From: Taiwanofungus camphoratus | Lineage: Eukaryota > Basidiomycota > Agaricomycetes > Polyporales > Taiwanofungaceae | Assembly: GCA_003999685.1 (NCBI GenBank) | Contig: CP021221.1 | Location: 2,232,001 to 2,296,000, forward strand | Direction of reading: 5' to 3' | Length of the DNA stretch: 64,000 nt | In this document: in pieces, positions 10,940-22,296 of the stretch | Position numbering within the stretch: position 1 is the stretch's first letter | Layout of the letters: every line of letters starts with the position of its first letter | Notes under the pieces: model-generated | What the model was told of the DNA's origin: nothing | Database searches by the model: none | Seen by the model: only the letters and a program-made list of their open reading frames with translations | Program-made: the position numbers and the translations under genes

Positions 10940-13190
10940 ATGGAGGAACCTCCTTGGAAGAAGCTGAAACTGTCTCTCGAGAGGCCGTACAAGGATGATG
11001 ATGGTGAGCCAATACCCGTGTTGTTGGACATCACGGATGGTCAGCATGTCTTCGAACCGTATGTCATCTCAATGTCTTGCAATGTTATCCGCCAACCTCT
11101 ATCAGAAAGGAGGATCCGACTGCAATCGTTGGAGAAAACTTGCGGAGAATATTCATGGAACGTGGCGTTGACTTCTTCGAAAAAAGCAAGTCGCAGGAGA
11201 AGGTAGTTGCACCCACAAATACCGAAGATGAGCCAGAAGAGAGTGCTAGCGGCACGAAGGCTGCACAACCGATGACTCCAGAAGAGCTGTTAAAAATGCG
11301 AATGGAGGTGCTGCCACAGCTTCAGTGAGTTTGGCCGACGTTGATTAAGACCTGATCAATTCATTGAACGTAGTATCGCATTTGGAGAGATGTCTCAGGC
11401 TAGGGACCTACTTTTTTTATTACTTTCATCACAGAGTCCTCAGCAATTTTCCTCTCCTCAATTGCCGCCCCCAACATTGGCCGCCACCGTTGTCGTCAAG
11501 CCACCTCCGATAACTTCTGTGCAAGCATTTAATGCTCAGCTTGTCGTAGGTAGCAAGGACAAAGCTCTCAGGAAAGCCGCAGATCTTCTCAAGTCAGCTG
11601 CAGAAAGCATAGAGGTTGGACGACCGCGGGGTGAAAAGTACTGGGCTGATGCACTAAAGGTCAGGAGAGGCAATTGGGGCCTGGTCCCCGCACCTCTTCC
11701 CTTCGGAGCTGCGATAGGCAAGAGTGCAGACAAAACAGCAAAGGATTTTCTCGTGGCCTTTGGTCTCGAAGAGTGTGAGTGATGATCTGTGTGATCTGTG
11801 TATAGTGATGTAAGTCTTATCTGCCTCAAAAGCGCCTGCGCTTTTTAGACGGAGAGCTATCGGTCGCGTACCCACATTAGACCCAAACGCAAACGTTCTT
11901 GAGTTCCCCCTTCGACAGCACACTCGATTACAGGTCTCAATTGTGATGACAGACGCGGATGGTGTCCGTCATATTGCGCACAATAGTGTGCAGGTACCTG
12001 ATATCGAGTCTCTGGATGGGTCTCTGCGTGATGCTCAAGCCGAGGTTGTGCAACAAGAGATCTTTTCTGTACTTATCAAAGAAGCCAGCAACCTTCCGAC
12101 GGCCTCGGTTCGAGTGTCGGAAAGATTGATCGTCATTGAAGCTGCCCGAGGCATTGATCTCAGATTTGAGCTCGTATGTTGGTTCCCAGACGTGGATCGT
12201 TCCTTTTCTCACTGTTTGCACCCAGGTAAATAACCACCTTACGCAAGACTTGCCATCTACGAGCAGCGAGGCCGCAAAGTGCGACTTGATATTTGCAGCG
12301 CTGCATGTTCTCCTTCTCCGTGCGCATACCTTTTTGAAAATTGAACGTCTTGGACAAAGTGGAGCCTCTCGCGCAGCCAGGCAATCAAATTTCCCGATTT
12401 CGTCCTCTTCACTCCCTCTATTGCAACCGGTCATCGACATGCTACAGTATCAGGTTTTCTGCGAGCGGGTGCATGCAGAAGTTGACCGCATAGTGCAAGG
12501 GCTGCGTCAGGCTGGTGTACCTACAAAGTTGCAGTTCCAGGCAGCCGGTGGAAATGGAAGGGACTTCATTAAAGATTTGCAAGATCAGCGAGTCAGACCC
12601 GTAGGTGGAGAGGCCCTCATCAGGCTGGATAACAGGTACGTCTGTCATCTCCAGATGGCTACTTGTCTTGTTAGCTGGATTTTATTTTCCGCAGACATAC
12701 CCTGCGGTTCACATTTGTATCGCCTTCGACTCTCATTGCACACCTATCACAAGCTACCTTAAACATAGCCTCGATATCCCAGCTATCTCAACTCCTCGAA
12801 GACGAAGTGGGAGGATGCCTTCTGAAAAGGATTTGTGAGATAGGCACCGAGCTTTGTGGTGTTGTCGACGGGACATGGTTCGTGGATCTCCTGACAGCCA
12901 GGAGCGTTGGCAGATGGGAAGGCTGCTCGCTGTGAGTAAATGGCTTCCCTTGCTTTCCCATTTATTTACTGTTGTATAGTAATTTTCGTGTGTCCTTTTC
13001 GGAGGACTCCTCTTTGGTTTGCACTGCATCCAGGTTAGAACGAGCAGATAGTCACATAGCAACACTCATAGAGACGTATCGCCCTCGCGAGAAGGACTTG
13101 CCGCTCTTCGATTGGACAAGAGGGGTCATCGAGACAACTTTATCCAAGCGACCCACCGTCCTCAAACAAAGTACTATACCATCGTCATAA
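10940..13190 (+). CDS. MED17: Mediator complex subunit 17 (head module)
   Basis: Med17/Srb4 is the scaffold of the Mediator head and contacts RNA polymerase II in the nucleus. The ATG at 10940 opens MEEPPWKKLKLSLERPYKDD, the usual Med17 beginning, then splices from GQHVFEP to KEDPTAIVGENLRRIFMERG. Acidic linker, MTPEELLKMRMEVLPQL and a coiled region follow. The most diagnostic block is RGNWGLVPAPLPFGAAIGKS followed by ADKTAKDFLVAFGLEE and RRRAIGRVPTLD. Later exons give IFSVLIKEASNLP, CDLIFAALHVLLLRAH and DWTRGVIETTLSKRPTVLKQ before the TAA at 13188-13190. Short introns separate all of these. It is transcribed away from the zinc-cluster gene. Confidence 0.9.
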
Positions 13191-13437
13191 ATGATCGCAA
13201 AATGTATTATTCAACTTGGGGCGGATTTATCATTATGAAGGTACAGCTCATGCAGCAAAGATGCCCTACTTTTGCATAAGCTGGAATTTCCAATATGTTC
13301 TTGACTTGGGTCAGTTCAAATACAGGAGATTTGCAGAACAATGTGGCATAAACGGCCTGTCTTTTGCGGTCATAAGCAGTGTACCTCAAGGACTACATAG
13401 GTAAAGCATGAACAATGCACGACGAAAGATATAACGT

Positions 13438-14579
13438 CTACTCCTCATCCTCCTCTTCCTCTGCCTCCGCACCAGCACCGGACTGGAAGGCTTCAATCTT
13501 AGCCTGGATCCTGGCCCTGCGCTGCTCCAGCGTGAGCTTAGGCGTCATGAACTTTTTGCTCTCTGCCTTCCAGTCGGTGGTCTTCTCGGTAGGCTTGAAT
13601 GAGGGGTCTTCCCGAATGGCAGCATATGCATTAGTGTAAATCTCCTCAATGTCCTCCGATCCAATACCGTCCGCGAGATAAGTTGAGAATTGCTTCTTGA
13701 ACCTGGAAATCATAGATAAAAACACTGAAACTGGTCAACCAAGTCTGATCTACCGACCTCTCGTCATCTTCCTCCTCCAAAGACTCCATGTACTCTGCAA
13801 CGTGACCACCAAAGATGTACTTCTTTAAGACCTCCGCGTCCAACTCCTTAGCTTCGGGATCATAACCGGGGAAACGCTTCTCGTTGTGGGGAATGTAGAT
13901 ACCACCATCGCTCGCACCCTTGAGAGCCCCGAACACACGAGAACCGGTCGACGTGCGCTTAAGACCAACATCAAGGTAGCACTTGAAAGGCCGAGGAGCA
14001 TCCTCATCGTCAAGGGTCTCAGTCATAGAGATTGTGCCATCAGGCTCCGCGACACCCTCATACTTGTCCGCCAGGCCAAGCTTGGTCAACACACGACGGG
14101 CACAGAGAAGGCCGGTTGCGTAGGCTGAGAGAAAACGTAGGGTGGGCAAAACATACAAGTCATCTTCCCAATTGATGACTTACCAGCAGACCAGTTCGTG
14201 AGACCGTGGTTAATCCCATACCTGGGCAGCTCCTTTGAGCGTGCAGCGCATAGAACGAAATCGCCCTGCAGACGAGCGTAGACAATCTGGACAATGATCT
14301 CCTTATTGGTGAATCGGACCACGAGGCGGTATTTGGGAGCATTGCTTGTGGCATATACATGAAGATTGTCGTTCAAACAACTGAAGCAGAAGGACTCACT
14401 ACTTGTTTTTGGCCTGGGTGACGAGCCGCTTGCGAGCATAATCTGTACAAGTCAAAATACGATACCTAACATCATGCTAACGAGAACTTACAATCGGTTT
14501 TGCCCTCTCTCCGACGGCGGTACTTGACCTGGAACCGCGAGAAGTAAGCGTCAGACTTGATCTTTTTGACGAATGGCAT
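13438..14579 (-). CDS. RPL5: 60S ribosomal protein L5 (uL18)
   Basis: Binds 5S rRNA and sits in the central protuberance of the large subunit. The ATG at 14579 gives [20 protein letters not shown] and, across introns, [60 protein letters not shown] and [20 protein letters not shown]. These are near-universal L5 blocks. The C-terminal half ([20 protein letters not shown], then [14 protein letters not shown]) ends in an acidic tail, [10 protein letters not shown], with TAG at 13438-13440. Length and order match the eukaryotic family. It is divergent from the RBM42-like gene across 366 bp. Confidence 0.96.
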
Positions 14580-14945
14580 CTGCAGAGGAAGCAGTCAACT
14601 ATGGCAAGTCCTGGTATCTGGATGTAAAGAGATGCATCCATCGTGTCCTGGATCAAATTTCTGTTGCATCAATGCATAGAGGTGTACAGGAGCACATAGG
14701 ACGACTGATGGCGACACATTCGATACTGTGGCTGGGATATACTGACCTTGAGGGTTGTTGCGAGTGTTGACGGCGACGATTTGTCTACGATCCAAAGAGA
14801 GGCGGGGTCTGGGTAGATGCTTACGTAATATAGGCCCGAAATGGCAGGAACCCTGCAGACTGGCACTTGCAGTACTCTTGCAGCTACCACCACCTTCGAC
14901 ATCCTTCAACCGCTCGATCTTCCTCAAAGGTTTCAGACAGTCATC

Positions 14946-15749
14946 ATGGATCCTTATTCGGCACAGAATTACTATCCACAGTATCAGCAGCAAGCTGCAG
15001 ATGTCAATCCATATCATCAACCCTATCAAGGTCCGATGTATCCCATTCCCGGCGCGTCGACGTCTGCACATAGCGCACCTGTGCCAGCGAATGCGTACGA
15101 GTACGATGTTGGTATTTTAGCTCAGCAAAGTGTGTATGTTCCCGGCGCCATGATAGACAAGCGCGGAGGGGCAGGCGGGAAACTTGCAAAGGGTGGCAAG
15201 AGGACGACTGTGCTGCGCAAAGGAGCCGGCAAGGTATGGGAGGATCAGACACTACTTGAATGGAATCCTTGTGAGTTATCAAACTTACATGTCGGTGGTG
15301 CATGACTTAGCTCGGATTCGATATAGCGTGGTTCCGGTTGTTCGTTGGAGACCTAAGCAACGATGTGTCTGACGACGTTTTAGCTAACGCGTTCAACAAG
15401 TATACATCATTCCAGAAGGCAAGGGTGATTAGAGATAGGCTGAGTGGAAAGGTGAGTATCTACAACTTAAACAGATGTTGTTGCTTATGCTTTAACAGGC
15501 GAAGTATGGTTTTGTCGCGTTTTCTGATCCTGAAGACTTTCTCAAAGCGTGGAAGGAAATGGATGGTAAAGCTTATGAGCATCGTCCTCATCTTTGACCT
15601 CACTAATACGTTTGTCAGGGAAATATGTTGGCAACAGGCCAGTGAAGCTAAAGAAAGCAGATAATTCAGTTAATTCCGTTGAGATCGGCCACCGAAAGGC
15701 TAAGCAACTCGAGAAGGAGCTGAAGAAGAACCGCCATAAGCCATACTAA
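14946..15749 (+). CDS. RBM42: RRM RNA-binding protein, RBM42-like
   Basis: The ATG at 14946 starts MDPYSAQNYYPQYQQQ, a Gln/Tyr/Pro-rich N-terminus typical of RBM42. A basic segment (KGGKRTTVLRKGAGKVWED) precedes one RNA-recognition motif: RNP2-like FRLFVGDLSNDVSDDVLANA, then RVIRDRLSGK, spliced to the RNP1 block KYGFVAFSDPEDFLKAWKEM and NRPVKLKK. The Lys-rich tail KQLEKELKKNRHKPY ends at the TAA 15747-15749. RBM42 proteins are linked to splicing and stress-granule RNA binding; the specific role here is inferred. An in-frame extension upstream of 14946 exists, but the chosen ATG matches the family start. Confidence 0.85.
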
Positions 15750-16509
15750 CCAGCTCAAATGAAGACGCCCCAGGTTCTCATTGAGTACGTTGTATCCCCC
15801 CAGGTTCTTACGTGCATTCAGAGCCCATTAATGATATGAATGCTTTTCGGCTGATGCCATGTGTCGGTTGGACGGTTGCTGTATTGATTCTTCGTGTATG
15901 AGGTCTTGTTCTGTTTTTTTTTTGCCATCATAGTTGTGAAGCCCAGCGTCGTGGATGATTAATAGCCTTCAGCAGTGCCATTAGGCTCAAAATTGAAGAT
16001 TTGCCTACCTTCCTTGAGACGCCGGGCTGTCGTTCCGCATGGGTCGCTGGTTGTGAGTATGTTGTTGTTGCGAGTATAACGTCAGCTTGAGTGACACTGT
16101 GCGATGCCCCACCGCAGAAAGTGCAGAGACTCGGGTTGAAATGCTGGTGGGCAATGGAATTTCACTCGGGGTTGTATCTTAGTTTGAGTGGTTCGGAAAG
16201 TCTTGAGTGCACTCAAGTTCTCGGACACCCAGCGTGATTTCGACCTTTGTGCTGTGAGATCAGGCCACGTTGGAGACTAGTTCAGAATTATTGACTTGCT
16301 TAGTTTGAGTGTGAGATGGTCAAGTCGATCAAGGCTGAATGGAAATGTCGTCATGAGCCACAGCCATTTGTCTCGCTCAACTCACGCTGCAGGCTTTTCA
16401 GTAAGGTCCTCACTGGTTGAGTGCAACCACAATCTGGCACTCTACGCCTGCTTTTACGCCCCTGAACTCTTCAAGTCTTTGACTGTGACGGATCACTGCT
16501 GTCCTCGCA
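15750..16509. promoter_or_regulatory. CTNNBL1 upstream region with repeated TTGAGTG motif
   Basis: No gene is visible. TTGAGTG occurs at 16087-16093, 16184-16190, 16203-16209, 16305-16311 and 16417-16423, and its complement CACTCAA at 16210-16216. The copies at 16202-16217 form the perfect 16-bp palindrome CTTGAGTGCACTCAAG. Chance expectation for a given 7-mer on both strands over this span is far below one. The cluster lies 87-423 bp upstream of the CTNNBL1 start codon, so a regulatory role is plausible but unproven. Confidence 0.5.
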
Positions 16510-19004
16510 ATGGATATTGACAAGCTGTTCAAAGTGAGTCCTTCGGGACACAAGATCAAGACGTCCGATGCTCACAAGGCTCCAACAGGTTCCCAAACTG
16601 CCTGCGGGTAGCAACAAGAGAAGAATGCCCGACAATCCAACTCCAGAGATGCTAAAAAGGATGAAGATGGATACCTCTCCCGTATCACAAAACGATATCG
16701 TGTCCGCCAATGGTGCGCGAACTGATGCGTCTCAGAACAAGGGCAAGTCGCGTGCATCGAGTGTTCAAGACGAGGAGGAGGAATCCGACGCTGCAGAAGA
16801 CAATTTTGCGCCTGGAGGTGATGCTGATTACTTTGCGGAGGAAGATGAAGAGGGCCGGTTCTTTGGAGGCGGTCTCACGCAGGAGCAAAAGGATATTCTC
16901 AACATATTTGACAAAGCTGGAGGAGAAGACGTGCGGGAAGATGTGAGTTCTTGTCTAAATCCCGTGTACGTGTCCGGCTGATTGCAAGTGCAATTCAGCT
17001 CGAGGAGCTGTCACTGCCAGGAGTCCGTAGATTGCTTCTACGGTTCGAGCGCACATCAAACAAAAATCAGGAACAACGGTCAAAGTATCCGGATGATCCA
17101 ACAAAGTAGGACTTGCTTTCGCTTTCCACCCTCGAGGTCTGACACGCTTGTTCTCAGATTCATTGACTCGGAAGCGGATCTTGACGCCGCTCTCAAGGCT
17201 CTGCTACCTCTTGCACAGGCACCTCATATATCTTATCCTGAACTCGCGCGATCAGGCTCACTAGAGCGACTAGTGGGCCTTCTCAGTCATGAGAATGCCG
17301 ACATTGTCATTGACGTTGTTGAAGTTATTCACGAACTCACAGATGAAGAAGTGGGCAATGAAGTGGAAGAAGACGAGGAGGGCGAGGTTACCGGAGAAGA
17401 GGCCCTGAAGATGCTCATTGAGGGCCTGGTAGGTCTGTCTCGTTTGGTCATAACTTGAAGAATGCACCAATTCTTCACTCCTTCTGTAGCTGGCGAACTC
17501 AATTTTCGAGCTGCTAGTCGATAACTTGGGCCGCCTGAATGAAGATGAGGAGTCCGACAGACTGGGTGTATTCCATATACTAGGTAGTTCGGAGCAATCT
17601 CGAATGGGCTCCTTCATCTCACTCACGTTTGCAGGCATCTTCGAGAACATCTTGGGATTCAATTCTGACCTGGCGCCCCAGCTTGTACAGAAGACGAGCA
17701 TACTGACATGGCTTCTCAACCGAATGCAGTCAAAGAGGCATAGCGAGAATCGTGGCTACGCCGCCGAACTGTTGTCCATTCTTCTACAGGACAATCGGCC
17801 GAACCGACTGGAACTGGGCAAGAAGGACGGTGTAGAGATTATCCTGAAAGTGCTCTCCGTGCGCATGAGTCTTCTACGGCTCTGTAGTCTCGCTGCTCAA
17901 ACTCACCCAATTTCCCTCTGACCACAGCAATACCGACGGAGGGATCCAGTCGATGCGGACGAGACTGAGTTCATGGAAAATGTTTTCGACTCGCTTTGCT
18001 CGGCTTTGGCTGAGCCTGAAATCAAGCAGCTGTTCCTTGACAGTGAAGGGGTCGATCTTATGGTGCTTATGATGAAGTATGACATGTTCATCTGCTATTG
18101 TTTTCTACGAATTCATTCTACTTCTCGCCCTAGGCAGAAGATGCAGTCGCGGTCGCGTTCCATCAAAGTCCTGGACTATGCGATGTCAGGTGAAGCGGGC
18201 GCAGCCGCATGCGAAACTTTCGTTGACGCTCTTGGCCTGAAAACACTGTTCTCTGCTTTCATGGGCAAGGTCAGATGGCGTCGCAATCACTGATTAAGCA
18301 GTTCAAAATTTGACCCAGGTTATCTGACGCTCAATAGCCGCAAAAGAAGCAAAAGACTTACAGCACTGCTCCAGCCTCAGAAGATGCATCTCACACGCTC
18401 GGTATCATCTCCTCCCTCCTGTCCAATCTACCTTCAGAGTCTCCCGCACGCATCCGTCTCTTGGCCAAGTTCGTTGAGAACAGCTACGAAAAAGCCGAGA
18501 AGCTTCTGGAGATTAGGGATGCCGCACAAGGACGTCTCACAGTCGTTGACAAAGAAATTGGGGACGAGAAGAGGGTCTGTACTGTCCTGTTTGCACTGAT
18601 CTCGTTGTCTTAACACCTGACTTTTATCTGAAGACCCTACTCGCGGAAAATGAGGAGATAGGTCCTCAGGAGGAAAACTTATGGTATCTTCGTCGTCTAG
18701 ATGGGGGATTGTTTACGCTGCAGACGGTGGATTATATCATAGCATGGATTGTCATGGAAGATGATGGGGTGCGTCTATTCACTGAGCGTCGTAGGTTGTG
18801 GTCTCATGTTTGCCCCCCCCTTTGCAGATCCGGGCGCACGTACAGCAGATGCTGAACCGAAGGAGCAAGGCGCTGCAAGATATTGTCAGCACATTGCGGA
18901 TGTACTACGACAATGTAGATGAGGACCAGTTGAGCGGTCAAGAGGGTGTTTCCTCACGAAAAGAGATCCTGCAGAATCTCATCGCGTTCCTGGAAGGATC
19001 TTAA
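16510..19004 (+). CDS. CTNNBL1: Beta-catenin-like protein 1 (CTNNBL1), spliceosome-associated
   Basis: An armadillo-repeat protein of the Prp19/CDC5L splicing complex, nuclear. The ATG at 16510 gives MDIDKLFK, spliced to VPKLPAGSNKRRMPDNPTPE. An acidic low-complexity stretch (DEEEESDAAEDN) precedes the helical body: FFGGGLTQEQKDILNIFDKA, FIDSEADLDAALKALLPLA, YPELARSGSLERLVGLLSHE, ELLVDNLGRLNEDEESDRLG, GIFENILGFNSDLAPQLVQK, RGYAAELLSILLQDNRPNR and EFMENVFDSLCSALAEPEIK. The C-terminal exons (LWYLRRLDGGLFTLQTVDYI, RAHVQQMLNRRSKALQDIVS) are diagnostic. About nine introns; TAA at 19002-19004. Complete and well conserved. Confidence 0.95.
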
Positions 19005-19105
19005 TTTCAATGTTGTACAGTACTGATTGGGTAGTCCGTTGTGTGCTATTTTCCCTGACGATGCCCGAAACGATGAGAATGTGAAGATGCCATTATGGCC
19101 TCATG

Positions 19106-20970
19106 TTATGCCACGACAGACAGAGAGGCGGAGGAAAGAAGCATGTCCAGGGCGCCCTTGGTTTTGACCAGCTCCTTCTGGAATCGAATTTCTGCTGTCA
19201 CCTTTTTCCGTAGTCGGACGAACAAGGTGTCAATCAGTGGGGACTGTCCCAAGACTGGTGAGTACATATCTGAGAAATGCAGACAGATCAGTGGCAGGAG
19301 AAAGAAACCGGAATGCAATACACCAACCGATGACTACGAGGGCGATATCACAGACCATCTCGCCGAATCGTGGGTCGGTGACATGTTTGAGAAGAAGGCG
19401 AAGGACAGGCTCGAGGAGGACATCATCACGGCCGGCCAGCGCTGTCCGAAGGCCGTCTCGATGGATGAGTTCTTGGATGAGAGAAAAGGTGGTAGTCGGT
19501 GGTACTTGCTATATTCCGAAGTTCGATCAAGCCGGTCAGCGAGAACGATTTTATAAAACATGAGGAAGATGACAGACCTTGCGCAGCACCGAATCTAGTG
19601 CTGCAGAGTACTTGAAGTTTTTCAGCAACCTATCGTACTCTCTTAGCCTCTTTTTCCTCCTGCTTTCCACTCGGAATTCATCAACGTCCCCTAAAGGCTT
19701 CGATTTCTTTTTCTCGCGTACTCGACCTTGTCCTATGGATGGAAGTACACCTCCAAGGAAGGATTCAAAGGTGGCGGAGCGAAGAGCAGCGGATGAGATA
19801 TTATCACTTGTGGCTGCTTCAGAGGATTTCTGTTGTCGATGACGGACTGAGAGGGTGCCATCGGACATGCCTGCGGCTATGTGAGTTTCGTCGGGCTGTG
19901 TCCAACTATCAGAACCTGACACAATGACCAGAGGAGAGCAAGACGTACCGATATTGCAAGACACAATATAGGTGCCGGGTATCGCATAGTGTGTACGACT
20001 TTGTAAGTACTGACATCGTATACCTTGACTATCTGGTCCAAACCTCCTGTTAGAAGCCGACTGGCCCTCGAGTCGAATGCCAATGATGTCACTGTTTTCT
20101 GATGATTTGACATTGCACGCATACATCGACCGCCAGCAACAAGGTCCCAAACGCGCAGAATGGGCCCAGCCGAAGATAGCGCGACCGTACCGGAGGGAAA
20201 CATGAGCACTTGCTCTACGGGAGTTGTATTCCTGCCACTACCGTCGCCGGCGCTCCCACCCATGACCATCTCACACTCGCCTGTCCTCGAGTCGAACAAT
20301 CGCATTGTTGCGTCATACGAGCCTGAGAGGATGAGGTGTGGGTTGGACGTAGAGACTTGGCCGGAGCGCACATAATCCGAGTGGTCGATGAAAGTGGATA
20401 TACATGATTGGGAGGGAACATCCCATAGTTTGACAGTAGTGTCGTCTGAACAGGATAAAACATGTGTGTGATTGAGAGAGGAAAATTTGGTGACATGGAC
20501 TGGCTGCTTGTGCGAATCAAGAGTACGGAGGATAGCGCGCGAGTTTATGTCGAAAACCTGTGAGACACATGTTCTGAGTTAGTCGCCAAATGATGATTTG
20601 TTGTGTGTGACAGTCGATTCGACGCCGCATGTGCTTGAAGTGAACTAAAACTCACCTGTATTAGGCCTGTGTCATCTCCCGCTACGACGAGCTTGCCATC
20701 TCCTCGTATAGAGCCACTTCGTGCAACATCCTTAAATCGGGATATGGTTTTGGTAACCTTCTGTGTTCTTGGAGCATAAATTTGTACTCGGGTAGCAGAG
20801 GTTACTGCATATCTGTGCGGCTTGGAAGGGGAGAAGTGAACGGAGGTGACTGGGGCATACTCCTTGATGAAGACAGGATGCTTGAATTGTCGCCAGTACC
20901 GAGACTCTGAGTTGTGCTTGGATGTCGACGGACGAGGATGCTTTGCGATTACGACGGGCTGGTATTCCAT
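19106..20970 (-). CDS. UTP15: U3 snoRNP / t-UTP WD40 protein UTP15
   Basis: Part of the t-UTP subcomplex of the small-subunit processome in the nucleolus. The ATG at 20970 starts MEYQPVVIAKHPRPS. WD40 repeats follow: WRQFKHPVFIKEYAPVTSVH, SGSIRGDGKLVVAGDDTGLI, THVLSCSDDTTVKLWDVPSQ, HLILSGSYDATMRLFDSRTG and RLLTGGLDQIVKVYDVSTYK. A linker leads to the helical UTP15 C-terminal domain: RLREYDRLLKNFKYSAALDS, then GMYSPVLGQSPLIDTLFVRL, ending at the TAA 19106-19108. Roughly four or five introns. It shares a 284-bp upstream region with the divergent TCTP gene; both serve growth and translation. Confidence 0.93.
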
Positions 20971-21254
20971 CCCTGTTTCTGATGTCTTATCGTAAAAACA
21001 TATACGTTTGCTTTTTATGTCGACTGTTTTCCGCTCGAAGTTATATAAAATCGAGGCCAATGAGAATCTCCGAAATGGCAGTCGAGATTTTCTCGATCGG
21101 AGCACGTGATATGGCGATAAGAAGATCGATTGATGTCTTCGAGCTCTGGATTTATTTTCTGCTCCTAAGCTGTACCATACACTTGCGTCTCTACCCGCTG
21201 TATTTCTCCTCCCCCAATCTATCTCTTGTCTGGTTTCCATCATAAAAAACCGAG
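20971..21254. promoter_or_regulatory. Divergent promoter of UTP15 and TCTP
   Basis: A 284-bp region between two divergent start codons. It contains one CACGTG E-box at 21103-21108. Whether both genes use it is not visible from sequence. Confidence 0.4.
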
Positions 21255-22022
21255 ATGTTGTTGTACTCTGACATTATCAGTGACGATGAGATGTTCTCTG
21301 ATGCATTCCCCATGTTAGCAGACCCATTTCTATGCTCTTTCCGCTGTTGACATATTTTATTTCACAGCAAGCTGATAGATGACATTGTGTACGAAGTAGA
21401 CTGCTCGATGATCACAGTGAAGGCTGGTGCCGATGTCGATATCGGTGCGGCGTTTCCTTCACATCTGTCTGCTCGGTACTTACTCTCTTGCAGGTGCTAA
21501 CCCCTCCGCTGATGATCAGGAGGAGGCCCTGGAGGAGGGTGCGGCCCAAGTTAACAACGTTGTCTACTCGTTCCGTCTTCAGTCGACTCAGTTTGACAAG
21601 AAGTCCTACCTCACCTACCTCAAGGTCTTTACTCATCCTAGCTTTCCCGTGCCATGAATTGTTGATCGGGGATGTGTAGGGTTATATGAAGGCGGTGAAG
21701 GAGAAGCTCCAGGAGATGAATCCCGATCGGGTTGTAGCATTTGAGAAGGGTGCGCAGACATTTGTTAAGAAGCTTGTGGCCAACTTCAAGGACTACGAAT
21801 TCGTGAGGTTCCATCCGATCATACACTCTTCACGCTGCTAACAATGGCGACACAGTACACCGGCGAGTCGATGAACCCTGACGGCATGGTCGCTCTGTTA
21901 AACTACCGCGAGGACGGTGTAACACGTGTGTCTCATAATTCCATCACATAATGACGTCCTAACACCTTGACATAGCGTACTTCACGTTTTGGAAAGATGG
22001 TCTCAAGGAGATCAAGCTCTAG
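21255..22022 (+). CDS. TMA19: Translationally controlled tumour protein (TCTP/Tma19)
   Basis: A small ribosome-associated protein with a GEF-like fold, cytosolic. The ATG at 21255 gives [20 protein letters not shown], then [40 protein letters not shown] (TCTP signature region), [40 protein letters not shown] and [20 protein letters not shown]. It ends [13 protein letters not shown] with the TAG at 22020-22022. Five short introns; the acidic loop and both signature regions are intact. Confidence 0.96.
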
Positions 22023-22296
22023 GTTGGCATCTCTCCACACTCTACGCTCTCTTCTCTTTGTGTTGTCGTCTTCATTTTGGATCGTCGTCTCTCGGTGATA
22101 GCGTTGTGTCTGCTGCATGGCCTCAAATAATCACAAGTCGTAGCAAATCACATCTATATTGCTGTGTGAAGTGAGATGCCAATATACAACCTCTTGAGTA
22201 ACTTCCAGCTACACGCAATTCTTTTAAATCAGTCGACAAAGGCCATGCAAATTAGTCCATTAGATAAAACAGTACAAAACCTAAGACTCCTATTTC

